Assembly (NCBI RefSeq): GCF_000425645.1
Contig: NZ_KE384430.1
Location: 1 to 64,000 of the forward strand
Source: Gaetbulibacter saemankumensis DSM 17032
GTDB taxonomy: Bacteria > Bacteroidota > Bacteroidia > Flavobacteriales > Flavobacteriaceae
Length of the DNA stretch: 64,000 nucleotides
Reading direction: 5' to 3'
Shown: positions 26,671-36,018 of the stretch, piece by piece
Position numbering within the stretch: position 1 is the stretch's first letter
Layout of the letters: every line of letters begins with the position of its first letter
Translations under genes and position numbers: made by a program
The notes under the pieces: model-generated
The model's input: only the letters and a program-made list of their open reading frames with translations
The model's database searches: none
What the model was told of the DNA's origin: nothing

Positions 26671-27858
26671 ATGCAAGTATTAGTATTAAACTCTGGAAGT
26701 TCTTCCTTAAAGTTTCAATTATTTTCAATGCCAGACGAAACCATTCTTTGTTCTGGACAAATAGAACGTATAGGTTTTAACGATTCTATTTTTAAGTATA
26801 AAACCAACAAAGAATCTATAGAAATTGAATCACAAATATTAAACCATAAAGCAGGTTTAAAATTGGTTTCCAAGTATCTTTTAGATAAAGATTCAGGCGT
26901 AATCGATTCACCTGACGACATTAAAGTTGTTGGCCATCGTGTAGTTCATGGTGGGAGTAGTTTTAGTGATACTACCGAAATTACAGCCGAAGTAAAACAA
27001 CAGATTAAATCATTATCGACTTTGGCTCCATTACACAATCCAGCGAATTTAGAAGGTATTGAAGTTGCTGAATCTATTTTTGAAAACGCAAAACAAGTTG
27101 CGGTATTCGATACAGCTTTCCACCAATCCATACCTGAACATGCCTACAAATATGCTATCCCTAATGAGTTTTTAACAGAACATAAAATCAGGGTATATGG
27201 CTTCCACGGCACAAGTCACAAATACGTTTCTGAAAAAGCCATTGAATACCTTGGTAAAAAAACCTCTAAAATTGTAACCATTCATTTAGGTAATGGCTGT
27301 AGTATGACTGCTATTAAAGACGGCAAGAGTATCGATCATTCCCTTGGGTTCTCACCTGTAAATGGTCTTATTATGGGAACACGTTCAGGCGATATCGACC
27401 AGTCTATCATCTTTCATTTAGTTAACAATTTAGGATATAACTTAAAAGAAGTTAATACCATGCTTCAGAAACAAAGTGGTATGATAGGATTAACCGGATA
27501 TAGTGATTTAAGGGATGTTGAAATCATGGCAAGCAAAGGCAACAAGGACTGTATTTTAGCTTTACAAATGAACGCCTATCGCATAAAGAAATACTTAGGA
27601 AGCTATGCCACCATTTTAAACGGACTTGATGCTATTGTATTTACAGCGGGGATTGGAGAAAATTCAGATTTCATGCGACAATTAGTCTGTGAAGATTTAG
27701 ACTTTTTAGGAATAACATTAGATGCCGAAAAAAATACCATTCGCTCTAAAGGCATTAAATCAATTCATAGCGAAGACTCGAAAGTGAAAATACTAGTAAT
27801 TCCTACAAACGAAGAATTAGAAATAGCCAAACAAGCCGTGCATTTAGTTAATAATTAA
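26671..27858 (+). CDS. ackA: Acetate kinase
   Basis: AckA converts acetyl phosphate and ADP to acetate and ATP. The 395-residue protein has VLNSGSSSLKFQLF at the N-terminus, the HRVVHGG motif, AVFDTAFHQS, the ATP-site VTIHLGNGCSM and FTAGIGENS. With pta it forms the acetate overflow / substrate-level phosphorylation pair. Its last 15 bases overlap the 3' end of the convergent GIN-domain gene, and no terminator separates them. Confidence 0.96.
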   Translation: MQVLVLNSGSSSLKFQLFSMPDETILCSGQIERIGFNDSIFKYKTNKESIEIESQILNHKAGLKLVSKYLLDKDSGVIDSPDDIKVVGHRVVHGGSSFSDTTEITAEVKQQIKSLSTLAPLHNPANLEGIEVAESIFENAKQVAVFDTAFHQSIPEHAYKYAIPNEFLTEHKIRVYGFHGTSHKYVSEKAIEYLGKKTSKIVTIHLGNGCSMTAIKDGKSIDHSLGFSPVNGLIMGTRSGDIDQSIIFHLVNNLGYNLKEVNTMLQKQSGMIGLTGYSDLRDVEIMASKGNKDCILALQMNAYRIKKYLGSYATILNGLDAIVFTAGIGENSDFMRQLVCEDLDFLGITLDAEKNTIRSKGIKSIHSEDSKVKILVIPTNEELEIAKQAVHLVNN

Positions 27859-28590
27859 TCGGCCTTTATACTGCTCCTCAACATCAATAACACTTGGAGT
27901 GTTCACTAAAACAACATCTCCTGTTCCTGAAATTTTTCCTTTTATTGATTGTTGAGGATGTAGTATCATATCATTTGAACTACGATTCCAGAAAGTAATA
28001 TTTTGAGCGATTAAATCTCCTCCTTCAAAGCGCGACGTTCCCGAAGCTAGCGTCACAGAAAGATTATTTGTATTCCCTTTCACGTAACAGTTCGATAGGT
28101 TATTAAAAACTACACGTAAGCTTAAATTGTTAATTTCTAAATTAAAATTCCCACTATTGTAGCTATCAGGAAAATTAAAATCTTCCGATAGAATGGTTAG
28201 ATTTGGATAGTTCAAAACGCCATCAGAAACAACATCGTATTGCGTAGAACTTCTTATTTCAGTAATGTTAGGTGAGGTAACATAAATTTTAGTTACACCA
28301 TAATCACGCACATAATTACAAGAATTGTTATCGGTGAGGATTAATTTACCATCCTTCACCTTTACCTGAACATCATTTAATAAATTCTTTCCAGTTTCAA
28401 TGATGACTTGCTGTTCTGCTCCTTGCTTTAAAACTAAAACCACATTACGATTCACTAATACTTTACTAAAATTTGGAACTTCAATTTCCTGCTGAATAAT
28501 ATCTCCTGTATTCTGAAAGCAATCACCAGCATGTTCACTATCGCAAGCCAACACAAAAACAATTACAAATATGTATAATAATCTTTTCAT
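27844..28590 (-). CDS. GIN-domain (DUF2807) lipoprotein
   Basis: The start was set at the ATG at 28590, giving MKRLLYIFVIVFVLAC and lipidation at Cys16; a longer start at 28605 would spoil the signal and overlap the upstream gene. The mature part is a repetitive beta-solenoid with the family features: VPNFSKVLVNRNVVLVLKQG, then LTDNN, ending in GTGDVVL. The family is abundant in Bacteroidetes and found in the cell envelope; its biochemical role is unknown. It follows the PagL-like gene and is the last gene of the metH/metF unit. Confidence 0.8.
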   Translation of the reverse strand: MKRLLYIFVIVFVLACDSEHAGDCFQNTGDIIQQEIEVPNFSKVLVNRNVVLVLKQGAEQQVIIETGKNLLNDVQVKVKDGKLILTDNNSCNYVRDYGVTKIYVTSPNITEIRSSTQYDVVSDGVLNYPNLTILSEDFNFPDSYNSGNFNLEINNLSLRVVFNNLSNCYVKGNTNNLSVTLASGTSRFEGGDLIAQNITFWNRSSNDMILHPQQSIKGKISGTGDVVLVNTPSVIDVEEQYKGRLIIN

Positions 28591-28591
28591 T

Positions 28592-29689
28592 TTATAATCG
28601 CACACCTAATCCAAATTCAACAGCTTCCGCCTTAGCACCATGTGATTTTAAAGTTACAGCAGCAAAACATTTTTCCGAAAAATACCGTTTTAGCCCGACC
28701 CTAAAATAAGTTCTTCCTTCAAAATCAAATGGATAATATACATAATAACCCAATTGCGTTATTATTGACGATTTATTTACAAACAATTCATGCCCCGCAA
28801 AAATTCCAACGCGTTTATAATCTTCATCTCCTGTCACGCCCTCTTCTGGAAACGACACCGATTTATAGTGTATTAACTCCTTTAAAAACATGGAGAAAAA
28901 CGCATCAGTTCCCAATTGCAATGCACTTTTTCTACTAATACGTTTATCGGCATAAGCCGAAATTATATAAAATGGAAACTGCCCACTACCAACTACATCA
29001 CTTTCATTAATACCCGCTCGAACTACAAGATTGTATTTAATAGGTTGAATAAACCGTTCTTTCACCCCAACCAAATTTCTTTGATAACTAAGCGGTGCTT
29101 CATCCAGATTATAAACAACTCCTAAATTTACAGTTATAGAATTTACACTCGCATTGGGCGCCTTAAAATTGGCATTTGAATAATGAATTAATGCCAATCC
29201 CGCCTGCAATCCGAACCTATCGAAAATGCGCTCTTTTTTATAATTAAGGATGGCATAGGTACTACTTAATAAATGTGTTCCGAATGCAATATTTCGATAG
29301 TTAGTTTCTTTATCGTAGGGATTAGTATTGTATGCTAAACCTTGTCCTATTCGAAATACAAGATGTCGTTTTAGAAAATAAAAATTATAATGCCCGTAAA
29401 CTGAATAATTATTCCCTAAAACCGAATTTTTTAAATTCTGATAAATAAAAGACACACCATAATCTGGATAATTATAACGTTGTTCCCAATCTTCAAAACC
29501 AAACGTTTTTTTGTTCCAACTTACAATTACACCCTCAGGATGTCCTTGAATTAAATGTAGAATATCGGAATTATGTTCGGCAATATTTCCTTTAAAATAG
29601 TTAATATCCACATAAGAGGTATGCGTTTTATCCTGAGAAAAAACTACCCATGAAATAACAAATAAGGTGTAGGTTAAAAACTGCTTCAT
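28592..29689 (-). CDS. PagL-like acyloxyacyl hydrolase / lipid A deacylase family protein
   Basis: A 365-residue protein with a signal peptide (ends WVVFSQ, residue 19) and a beta-barrel pattern. The segment IHYSNANFKAPNAS near residue 175 carries the His-Ser pair of PagL-type lipid A 3-O-deacylases (HxSN). This family acts on lipopolysaccharide acyl chains at the outer membrane; the substrate here is untested. It lies 24 bases after metF and just before the GIN lipoprotein, so it is probably cotranscribed with methionine genes. Confidence 0.75.
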   Translation of the reverse strand: MKQFLTYTLFVISWVVFSQDKTHTSYVDINYFKGNIAEHNSDILHLIQGHPEGVIVSWNKKTFGFEDWEQRYNYPDYGVSFIYQNLKNSVLGNNYSVYGHYNFYFLKRHLVFRIGQGLAYNTNPYDKETNYRNIAFGTHLLSSTYAILNYKKERIFDRFGLQAGLALIHYSNANFKAPNASVNSITVNLGVVYNLDEAPLSYQRNLVGVKERFIQPIKYNLVVRAGINESDVVGSGQFPFYIISAYADKRISRKSALQLGTDAFFSMFLKELIHYKSVSFPEEGVTGDEDYKRVGIFAGHELFVNKSSIITQLGYYVYYPFDFEGRTYFRVGLKRYFSEKCFAAVTLKSHGAKAEAVEFGLGVRL

Positions 29690-29713
29690 TAAAGCTTCAA
29701 CTTGGTTGTATTT

Positions 29714-30670
29714 CTAAAATAAAGCCGAGGCTATTGCTTTAATATTATCACTTTTACCCATAGAATAGTAATGTAAAAACGGAACACCCGCATCTCGAAG
29801 CTCTTTAGATTGCTGTATAGCAAATTCAATCCCAACCTCGCGAACGGCCTTATTATCTTTACATGACTCTACAGCTTCAATTAATTCTTCAGGTAAATCT
29901 ATTTTGAATACCTGTGGTAAGATCTGCAAATGACGCTTTACAGCAATTGGTTTGATTCCCGGTATAATAGGCACATCGATCCCAATAGCTCTGGCTTTAT
30001 CAACAAATTCGAAATACTTTTTATTATCAAAAAACATTTGAGTTACCACATAATCGGCACCTGCATCCACTTTTTCCTTTAATCGTTTTAAATCTGTATT
30101 TAACGAAGGGGCTTCCATATGCTTTTCAGGATAACCTGCCACACCAACACAAAAATCGTAGTTATGCTCTACTTTAATTTCGTCGTGCAAATACTTCCCG
30201 CTATTAAGATTATTGATTTGCTCTACCAACTGACTAGCGTAAGCATGCCCTCCTTCGGTTGGTGTAAAATAAGACTCATCCTTTCTCGAATCGCCACGCA
30301 AAGCCACCACATTATCGATACCTAAATAATGGCAATCGACTAAAACATACTCGGTTTCTTCCTTGGTAAACCCACCACATAATAAATGCGGAATAGCATC
30401 TACATTGTACTTATGCATTATAGATGCGCAAATTCCAACGGTTCCAGGGCGCATACGTGTAATACGCTTATCTAAAAGTCCGTTACCTTTATCGACATAT
30501 ATATACTCTTCTCTAGAGGTCGTAACATCAATAAATGGTGGATTAAACTCCATTAACGGATCGATATTATTATATAAATCCTGAATATTTTTACCCTTTT
30601 GAGGAGGAATAACTTCAAAAGAAAACAAGGTTTTCCCGTTAGCTTTTTTAATATGTTCGGTTACTTTCAT
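29714..30670 (-). CDS. metF: Methylenetetrahydrofolate reductase
   Basis: MetF reduces 5,10-methylene-THF to 5-methyl-THF, the methyl donor for MetH. The 318-residue flavoprotein has FEVIPPQKGK, the FIDVTTSREE active-site region, VALRGDSRKDES, and YVVTQMFFDNKKYFEFV. It is in the same transcriptional direction as the split metH upstream; a 28-residue frame, an RNA motif and a 79-residue gene lie between. Confidence 0.95.
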   Translation of the reverse strand: MKVTEHIKKANGKTLFSFEVIPPQKGKNIQDLYNNIDPLMEFNPPFIDVTTSREEYIYVDKGNGLLDKRITRMRPGTVGICASIMHKYNVDAIPHLLCGGFTKEETEYVLVDCHYLGIDNVVALRGDSRKDESYFTPTEGGHAYASQLVEQINNLNSGKYLHDEIKVEHNYDFCVGVAGYPEKHMEAPSLNTDLKRLKEKVDAGADYVVTQMFFDNKKYFEFVDKARAIGIDVPIIPGIKPIAVKRHLQILPQVFKIDLPEELIEAVESCKDNKAVREVGIEFAIQQSKELRDAGVPFLHYYSMGKSDNIKAIASALF

Positions 30671-30686
30671 TATTACTATTATTATA

Positions 30687-30773
30687 TTACATAAAATAAG
30701 CCGCCACTAAGGCTAAAACTGTAAGCAATAAAAGTTGAAGAAAAAATCTAATTTCTACACCTAATTTTTTCAT
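30687..30773 (-). CDS. Possible 28-residue single-helix membrane protein
   Basis: The frame reads MKKLGVEIRF, then FLQLLLLTVLALVAAYFM and a stop, so nearly all of it is a basic N-terminus plus one transmembrane helix. It ends 17 bases before the metF ATG, in the same direction. A GAAGTTTG box one base off TAnnTTTG lies about 20 bases upstream. The composition differs from random AT-rich sequence, but with no homology search it remains a candidate. Confidence 0.4.
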   Translation of the reverse strand: MKKLGVEIRFFLQLLLLTVLALVAAYFM

Positions 30774-30872
30774 GGTTTACTTTTTATGCAAACTTCTTAT
30801 TTCATTTTATATTTTGTATTAGTTAAAGTGCAACAAATTGTTAACTTATAATCATTATATTTTTTTAATTTG

Positions 30873-30950
30873 TGTGTTATCACAAGGGTCGCGCTTTCAA
30901 CTATATCTTTTTTGAATACAAAAAAGGATGCCGCTTCAATCGCTAACACA
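30873..30950 (-). ncRNA. Candidate structured RNA, copy B
   Basis: On the minus strand a closing stem TGTGTT/AACACA (30950-30945 with 30878-30873) encloses GGCATCC, a hairpin CTTTTTT-GTATTC-AAAAAAG (30926-30907), then GATATAG and GCGACC. Order and spacing of these blocks match copy A at 36-198 apart from the loop, which is only 6 bases here. It starts directly after the stop codon of the 79-residue gene, in the same orientation. Function is unknown. Confidence 0.55.
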
Positions 30951-30951
30951 A

Positions 30952-31191
30952 CTAAATGAGTCGCGATTTAACTTCCTCGTAATCTTCTAAATATTCCCTG
31001 TAAATCCATCGGCCATCAACATAATCCGTTAATATATATTTTTCACTTAAAGATTTTACTCTGGACACTGCTATTAGCTTTTTAGAAAATCTATCAACAG
31101 ATATCACTTCTGTAACTTCCTCATTACTGACATTATAACCATGAGAAATCATATAACTACCTAATGTTAACTCGATAAATTTAGTATTCAT
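30952..31191 (-). CDS. Small protein of unknown function in the methionine operon
   Basis: A 79-residue acidic protein with no signal peptide or membrane segment, beginning MNTKFIELTLGSYMISHGYN and rich in charged residues toward the C-terminus (YLEDYEEVKSRLI). I do not recognise a family. It starts nine bases after the stop of the large metH half, so it is almost certainly cotranscribed and SAM-regulated. A structured RNA motif begins right after its stop. Confidence 0.55.
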   Translation of the reverse strand: MNTKFIELTLGSYMISHGYNVSNEEVTEVISVDRFSKKLIAVSRVKSLSEKYILTDYVDGRWIYREYLEDYEEVKSRLI

Positions 31192-31200
31192 AATCTATTA

Positions 31201-33876
31201 TTATTGATCGGCAATATTAGGATGCAACCATTTTTCCGCCAAAGCCTTATCGATACCTTTTCTTTTAGCAAAATCGGTTACCTGATCGTCCGTAATTTTT
31301 CCCAACCCAAAATACTTAGCTTCCGGGTTTGCAAAATAATACCCCGATACAGCTGCCGCAGGCCACATGGCTAAACTCTCGGTTAAGGTTACGCCAATTA
31401 ATTTTTCCACTTCTAATAATTCCCAAATGGTTTCTTTCTCTAAATGGTCTGGACAGGCCGGGTAACCCGGCGCCGGACGAATACCTTTATAACTTTCTTT
31501 AATTAATTCGTCGTTAGATAAATCTTCATTAGAGGCATACCCCCAATGTTTTGTTCTTATTTGCTTATGTAAATATTCGGCAAAAGCCTCAGCAAAACGA
31601 TCGGCGATAGCCTGAGCCATAATAGCATTATAATCGTCATGCTTAGCTTTATAACTATCGGCTAACTCTTGAGCTCCAAAAATAGCCACACAAAAAGCCC
31701 CAATATAATCCGTTTTACCGGTCGATTTTGGTGCAATAAAATCGGCAAGTGCTAAATTTGGAATCCCTTGACGTTTGCTTAATTGTTGGCGTAATGTTCT
31801 AAACACAGCAACTTCCTTACCTTTCTTTTGTACAGAAATATCATCGTCATCAATACTATTGGCTTCAAACAATCCGAAAACAGCTTTTGGCTTTAGTGAT
31901 TGTTTAGCAATAATTTCCTTAACCATAGCCTGAGCATCAGTAAACAACTGTACAGCCTGCTCTCCTACTACCTCATCTTCTAAAATGGCTGGATATTTAC
32001 CATGTAAATCCCAACTTCTAAAAAACGGGCTCCAGTCGATAAACCGTTCTAAGTCTTTTAAACTCAACTGCTTTAAGATTTGAACACCAAGTTCTTTTGG
32101 TTTTACAATCTCAGAGGTTTCCCAATCAATTTTATATTTACGCTCGCGTGCTGTTTCTAAGGATATAAATGATTTTTCTTTACCACGTGTTAAAAATTTA
32201 GCACGAAACTCATCGTAATCCTTTTTTAATTTAGCTACATATTCATGCGAGGTCTTTTTATTTAACAAATCACCCACCACAGTAACCGCGCGAGAGGCAT
32301 CATTAACATGCACAACGGCATTTTTATATTCTTTATCAATTTTAACGGCCGTATGTGCTTTCGATGTTGTAGCGCCTCCGATTAACAATGGTATTTCGAA
32401 ATTTTCCCGTTGCATTTCTTTCGCTAAATACACCATTTCATCTAACGACGGTGTTATTAATCCAGATAAACCAATAGCATCAACTCGCTCTTTAATGGCT
32501 GTTTCAATAATTTTTTCTGGCGGTACCATGACCCCTAAATCGACAATCTCATAGTTATTACAAGCTAGAACGACACTTACAATATTTTTCCCAATATCGT
32601 GTACATCCCCTTTAACGGTGGCCATTAAGACCTTACCTACAGGTTCTGATTTATCTGATTTTTCAGCTTCAATAAACGGATTTAAATAGGCTACGGCCTT
32701 TTTCATAACACGTGCCGATTTTACCACCTGAGGCAAAAACATTTTCCCTGCTCCAAACAAATCACCAACAACATTCATCCCAATCATTAAATGCCCTTCA
32801 ATAACATCAATGGGTTTTTCTGCCTGTTGTCTAGCTTCTTCGATATCCTCTATTATAAAAGCATCAAGCCCCTTAACTAAGGCATGTGTAATACGGTCTT
32901 GTACTGGATTTTCACGCCAAGATAGATCAACAGTTCTTTCAACTTTTGTCCCTTTTACAGTTTCAGCAAATTCTAGCAAACGCTCCGTAGCATCGTCTCT
33001 TCTATCTAAAACAACATCTTCAACATGCTCTAATAAATCTTTAGGAATATCATCGTAAACTTCCAACATGGTTGGGTTTACAATTCCCATGTTCATTCCC
33101 GCCTGAATAGCATGGTACAAAAATACCGAGTGCATGGCTTCACGTACTGGATTATTTCCTCTAAAAGAGAAAGACACGTTACTCACCCCTCCACTTACGC
33201 TAACATTCTCGAGATTTTGACGTACCCATCGTGTGGCCTCAATAAAATCGATGGCATTTTTTCGATGCTCATCCATTCCGGTTGCCACAGGAAACACGTT
33301 TAAATCAAAAATAATATCTTCTGAAGGAAACCCAACTTTATTGACTAATATGTCGTACGAACGTGCTGCAATTTCAATTCGTCTGTCGTAAGTATCGGCC
33401 TGACCTACCTCGTCGAAAGCCATTACAATTACAGCCGCTCCATAACGTTTTATTTGTTTTGCCTCCCAGATAAATTTGTCTTCACCTTCCTTTAGAGAAA
33501 TAGAGTTCACAACACATTTACCCTGTACTACCTGAAGTCCTGCTTCTATAATTTCCCATTTTGAACTATCGATCATGATAGGCACACGAGAAATATCAGG
33601 CTCTGCTGCTATTAAATTTAAAAAACGAACCATCGATTCTTTACCATCAATTAATCCGTCGTCCATATTAATATCGATAATCTGGGCTCCACCATCAACC
33701 TGATGACGAGCAATATCTAAAGCCTCATCAAACTGTTCTTCTTTTATAAGCCGCAAAAACTTACGCGACCCTGCAACGTTAGTGCGTTCTCCTATATTAA
33801 TAAAATTGCTGTTCTCATTTAGAACCAAAGGCTCTAAACCAGAAAGCTTCATATATTTAGTTTGTTTAATTTTCAT
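31201..33876 (-). CDS. metH: Cobalamin-dependent methionine synthase, large part (folate, B12 and activation domains)
   Basis: The 891-residue half of split MetH carries the methyl-THF (pterin) binding domain (about 12-290; [16 protein letters not shown]), the cap and B12-binding domains (about 330-560; [17 protein letters not shown] with the cobalt-ligand His and [10 protein letters not shown]) and the SAM-binding reactivation domain (about 570-880; [12 protein letters not shown]). It transfers methyl from methyl-THF through cobalamin to homocysteine held by the separate partner encoded just upstream (three-base gap). Splitting into two proteins is common in Bacteroidetes. Confidence 0.94.
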   Translation of the reverse strand: MKIKQTKYMKLSGLEPLVLNENSNFINIGERTNVAGSRKFLRLIKEEQFDEALDIARHQVDGGAQIIDINMDDGLIDGKESMVRFLNLIAAEPDISRVPIMIDSSKWEIIEAGLQVVQGKCVVNSISLKEGEDKFIWEAKQIKRYGAAVIVMAFDEVGQADTYDRRIEIAARSYDILVNKVGFPSEDIIFDLNVFPVATGMDEHRKNAIDFIEATRWVRQNLENVSVSGGVSNVSFSFRGNNPVREAMHSVFLYHAIQAGMNMGIVNPTMLEVYDDIPKDLLEHVEDVVLDRRDDATERLLEFAETVKGTKVERTVDLSWRENPVQDRITHALVKGLDAFIIEDIEEARQQAEKPIDVIEGHLMIGMNVVGDLFGAGKMFLPQVVKSARVMKKAVAYLNPFIEAEKSDKSEPVGKVLMATVKGDVHDIGKNIVSVVLACNNYEIVDLGVMVPPEKIIETAIKERVDAIGLSGLITPSLDEMVYLAKEMQRENFEIPLLIGGATTSKAHTAVKIDKEYKNAVVHVNDASRAVTVVGDLLNKKTSHEYVAKLKKDYDEFRAKFLTRGKEKSFISLETARERKYKIDWETSEIVKPKELGVQILKQLSLKDLERFIDWSPFFRSWDLHGKYPAILEDEVVGEQAVQLFTDAQAMVKEIIAKQSLKPKAVFGLFEANSIDDDDISVQKKGKEVAVFRTLRQQLSKRQGIPNLALADFIAPKSTGKTDYIGAFCVAIFGAQELADSYKAKHDDYNAIMAQAIADRFAEAFAEYLHKQIRTKHWGYASNEDLSNDELIKESYKGIRPAPGYPACPDHLEKETIWELLEVEKLIGVTLTESLAMWPAAAVSGYYFANPEAKYFGLGKITDDQVTDFAKRKGIDKALAEKWLHPNIADQ

Positions 33877-33879
33877 TGA

Positions 33880-34887
33880 TTAAAGTGCTGCCGTTTCGAC
33901 TACATTTCTAGGTTTGTATTTAGCAGCAATATCTGCAATAACTTTTATATGCTCTGGCGTAGTACCGCAGCATCCTCCTATAATGTTAATTAGATTCTTC
34001 TTCAGATATTCTTCAATTTGCTCTCCCATTTCCTCTGGTGATTCATCATATTCTCCAAAAGCATTTGGTAATCCTGCATTAGGATGTGCTGAAATGGCAA
34101 AATCCGTTTTATTAGCAATAGCCTCTAAATGAGGTTGCAATAAATTTGCCCCCAAAGCACAGTTAAACCCTACCGATAATAACGGAATATGAGACACTGA
34201 AATTAAAAAAGCTTCAGCTGTTTGGCCAGATAACGTTCTTCCTGAAGCATCGGTAATAGTCCCACTTAACATAATGGGCACATCAATATGACGCTCATCC
34301 TTAACTTCTTCAATCGCAAATAAAGCGGCTTTCGCGTTTAATGTATCGAAAACGGTTTCAACCAATAATATATCGGCACCACCATCTAACAAAGCCTCTA
34401 CCTGCTGTTTATAAGCAATCCGTAATTCATCAAAAGTCACAGCTCTAAATCCTGGATCGTTTACATCTGGAGACATACTTGCAGTACGGTTTGTTGGTCC
34501 AATGGCTCCCGCCACAAAGCGCGGTTTATGTGGTTCCTTTGCCGTAAACACATCGGCAACTTCCCTGGCAATTTTAGCAGACTGATAGTTTAACTCATAA
34601 ACTAAATCTTCCATCTGATAATCGGCCATGGCAATGGTTGTACCAGAAAACGTATTAGTTTCCACTATATCGGCTCCTGCTTCAAAGTATTTAGCGTGGA
34701 TTTCTTTAATTGCCTTAGGTTGGGTAATAGACAACAAATCATTATTACCCTGTAATGGTGTTGGGTAATCTTTAAAACGCTCGCCTCTAAAATCTTCCTC
34801 AGTAAATTTATATTGCTGAATCATGGTACCCATAGCTCCATCCAATACTAAAATACGTTGTTCTAAAGCTTGTTTAATGTTTGACAT
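33880..34887 (-). CDS. metH: Cobalamin-dependent methionine synthase, homocysteine-binding part
   Basis: A 335-residue homocysteine S-methyltransferase domain with RILVLDGAMGTMIQQ, ADIVETNTFSGT and the zinc site formed by the Cys of VGFNCALGAN and the Cys-Cys of IIGGCCGTTPEHI. It is the N-terminal half of classical MetH encoded as its own protein. It is the first gene of the unit and lies behind a SAM-I riboswitch, so high SAM should lower its expression. Confidence 0.94.
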   Translation of the reverse strand: MSNIKQALEQRILVLDGAMGTMIQQYKFTEEDFRGERFKDYPTPLQGNNDLLSITQPKAIKEIHAKYFEAGADIVETNTFSGTTIAMADYQMEDLVYELNYQSAKIAREVADVFTAKEPHKPRFVAGAIGPTNRTASMSPDVNDPGFRAVTFDELRIAYKQQVEALLDGGADILLVETVFDTLNAKAALFAIEEVKDERHIDVPIMLSGTITDASGRTLSGQTAEAFLISVSHIPLLSVGFNCALGANLLQPHLEAIANKTDFAISAHPNAGLPNAFGEYDESPEEMGEQIEEYLKKNLINIIGGCCGTTPEHIKVIADIAAKYKPRNVVETAAL

Positions 34888-34972
34888 TTGACATTTATAT
34901 ATCTGTATGTCATCAAGAAAAGTAAAAAAAAGACTTTCCGTTATCTTTCTAATTATTTTTAATTAGTAGAAC

Positions 34973-35047
34973 GTAGCACCTTCTTTACAAGATAAAGGGT
35001 TGCCAAGGCTTCAACGGGTCTATTCCCTCTACCTTTCTTGATAACAT
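34973..35047 (-). promoter_or_regulatory. SAM-I (S-box) riboswitch upstream of split metH
   Basis: On the minus strand the segment reads TTATCAAGAAAGG, then GAGGGAATAG, GAAGCC and GGCAACCC, ending GAAGGTGCTA. These are the conserved blocks of the SAM-I aptamer in the right order, and the last block pairs with the first to close P1. It lies about 85 bases before the metH ATG. A T8 run (minus strand, 34931-34924) between aptamer and gene may belong to the expression platform. Confidence 0.9.
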
Positions 35048-35072
35048 GATTTAACGTTTATGAACTAATGTG

Positions 35073-35080
35073 CAAAAATA
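35073..35080 (-). promoter_or_regulatory. -7 promoter box of the metH operon
   Basis: TATTTTTG on the minus strand, 25 bases upstream of the riboswitch aptamer, is a perfect TAnnTTTG box. Confidence 0.6.
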
Positions 35081-35127
35081 GTACATATATTTTTTTTAAT
35101 CATACTAAATCGAAAAAAACTGGAGAA

Positions 35128-36018
35128 TTATTCGAATAGGGATGAAGATAAATATCGATCACCGCGATCGCAAATTATAGCTACAATAACTCCACTATCG
35201 ATAGATTCTGCTACTTGTAATGCAGAATACACAGCACCACCACTACTCATACCTGCAAAAACACCTGCTTCTTTTGCCAAACGCTGGGTGGTAATTTTAG
35301 CATCCTGTTCGTTAAGTTCTATGACTTGATCGACTTTTGAACGATTGAAGAATTTAGGCACATAGTCCGGAGACCATTTACGAATGCCCGGAATTCTTGC
35401 TCCATCTTCAGGTTGCGCGCCTACTATAGTAATATTTTTGTTTTGTTCCTTGAGATAAGTTGAGACCCCCATAATGGTTCCAGTGGTACCCATGGCCGAT
35501 ACAAAATGAGTAACCTCACCGTTGGTATCACGCCAAATTTCGGGACCCGTAGTTTTATAATGTGCTTTCCAGTTATCATCATTTTCAAACTGGTTAAGTA
35601 AAGTATATCCTTTTTCGTCTCTTAATTTAAAAGCTAAATCTCTCGATCCTTCAATACCTGTTTCAGCCGAAGTTAAAATAACCTCAGCACCATAAGCACG
35701 CATTGTTTTCACACGTTCTTCGGTGGAATTTTCAGGCATAATAAGTACCATATGTAAGCCTAACAAATTAGCAATAAACGCCAAGGCAATACCCGTATTT
35801 CCACTGGTTGCTTCAACCAAATAGCCACCTTCTTTGATAGCTCCACGTTTTAATGCTTCGCTAATCATATTATAAGCGGCTCGGTCTTTCACACTTCCTC
35901 CCGGATTATTTCCTTCGAGTTTCAAATAAAGCTTTACATTTTTTTTTGATACTAAATGTGAGGCTTCAACAAGTGGTGTATTTCCTATTTGATTTAAAAT
36001 TCCTTTAACGGATGCCAT
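35128..36018 (-). CDS. cysM: Cysteine synthase (O-acetylserine sulfhydrylase B type)
   Basis: A 296-residue fold-type II PLP enzyme that makes cysteine from O-acetylserine and sulfide. It has IGNTPLVEA, the PLP lysine in GGSVKDRAAYNMI, the ATSGNTGIALA loop and GTTGTIMGVSTYLKE. The short length fits the CysM form. Its start overlaps the 3' end of cysE by 14 bases, tying the two steps together, and it ends before the metH promoter. Confidence 0.93.
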   Translation of the reverse strand: MASVKGILNQIGNTPLVEASHLVSKKNVKLYLKLEGNNPGGSVKDRAAYNMISEALKRGAIKEGGYLVEATSGNTGIALAFIANLLGLHMVLIMPENSTEERVKTMRAYGAEVILTSAETGIEGSRDLAFKLRDEKGYTLLNQFENDDNWKAHYKTTGPEIWRDTNGEVTHFVSAMGTTGTIMGVSTYLKEQNKNITIVGAQPEDGARIPGIRKWSPDYVPKFFNRSKVDQVIELNEQDAKITTQRLAKEAGVFAGMSSGGAVYSALQVAESIDSGVIVAIICDRGDRYLSSSLFE

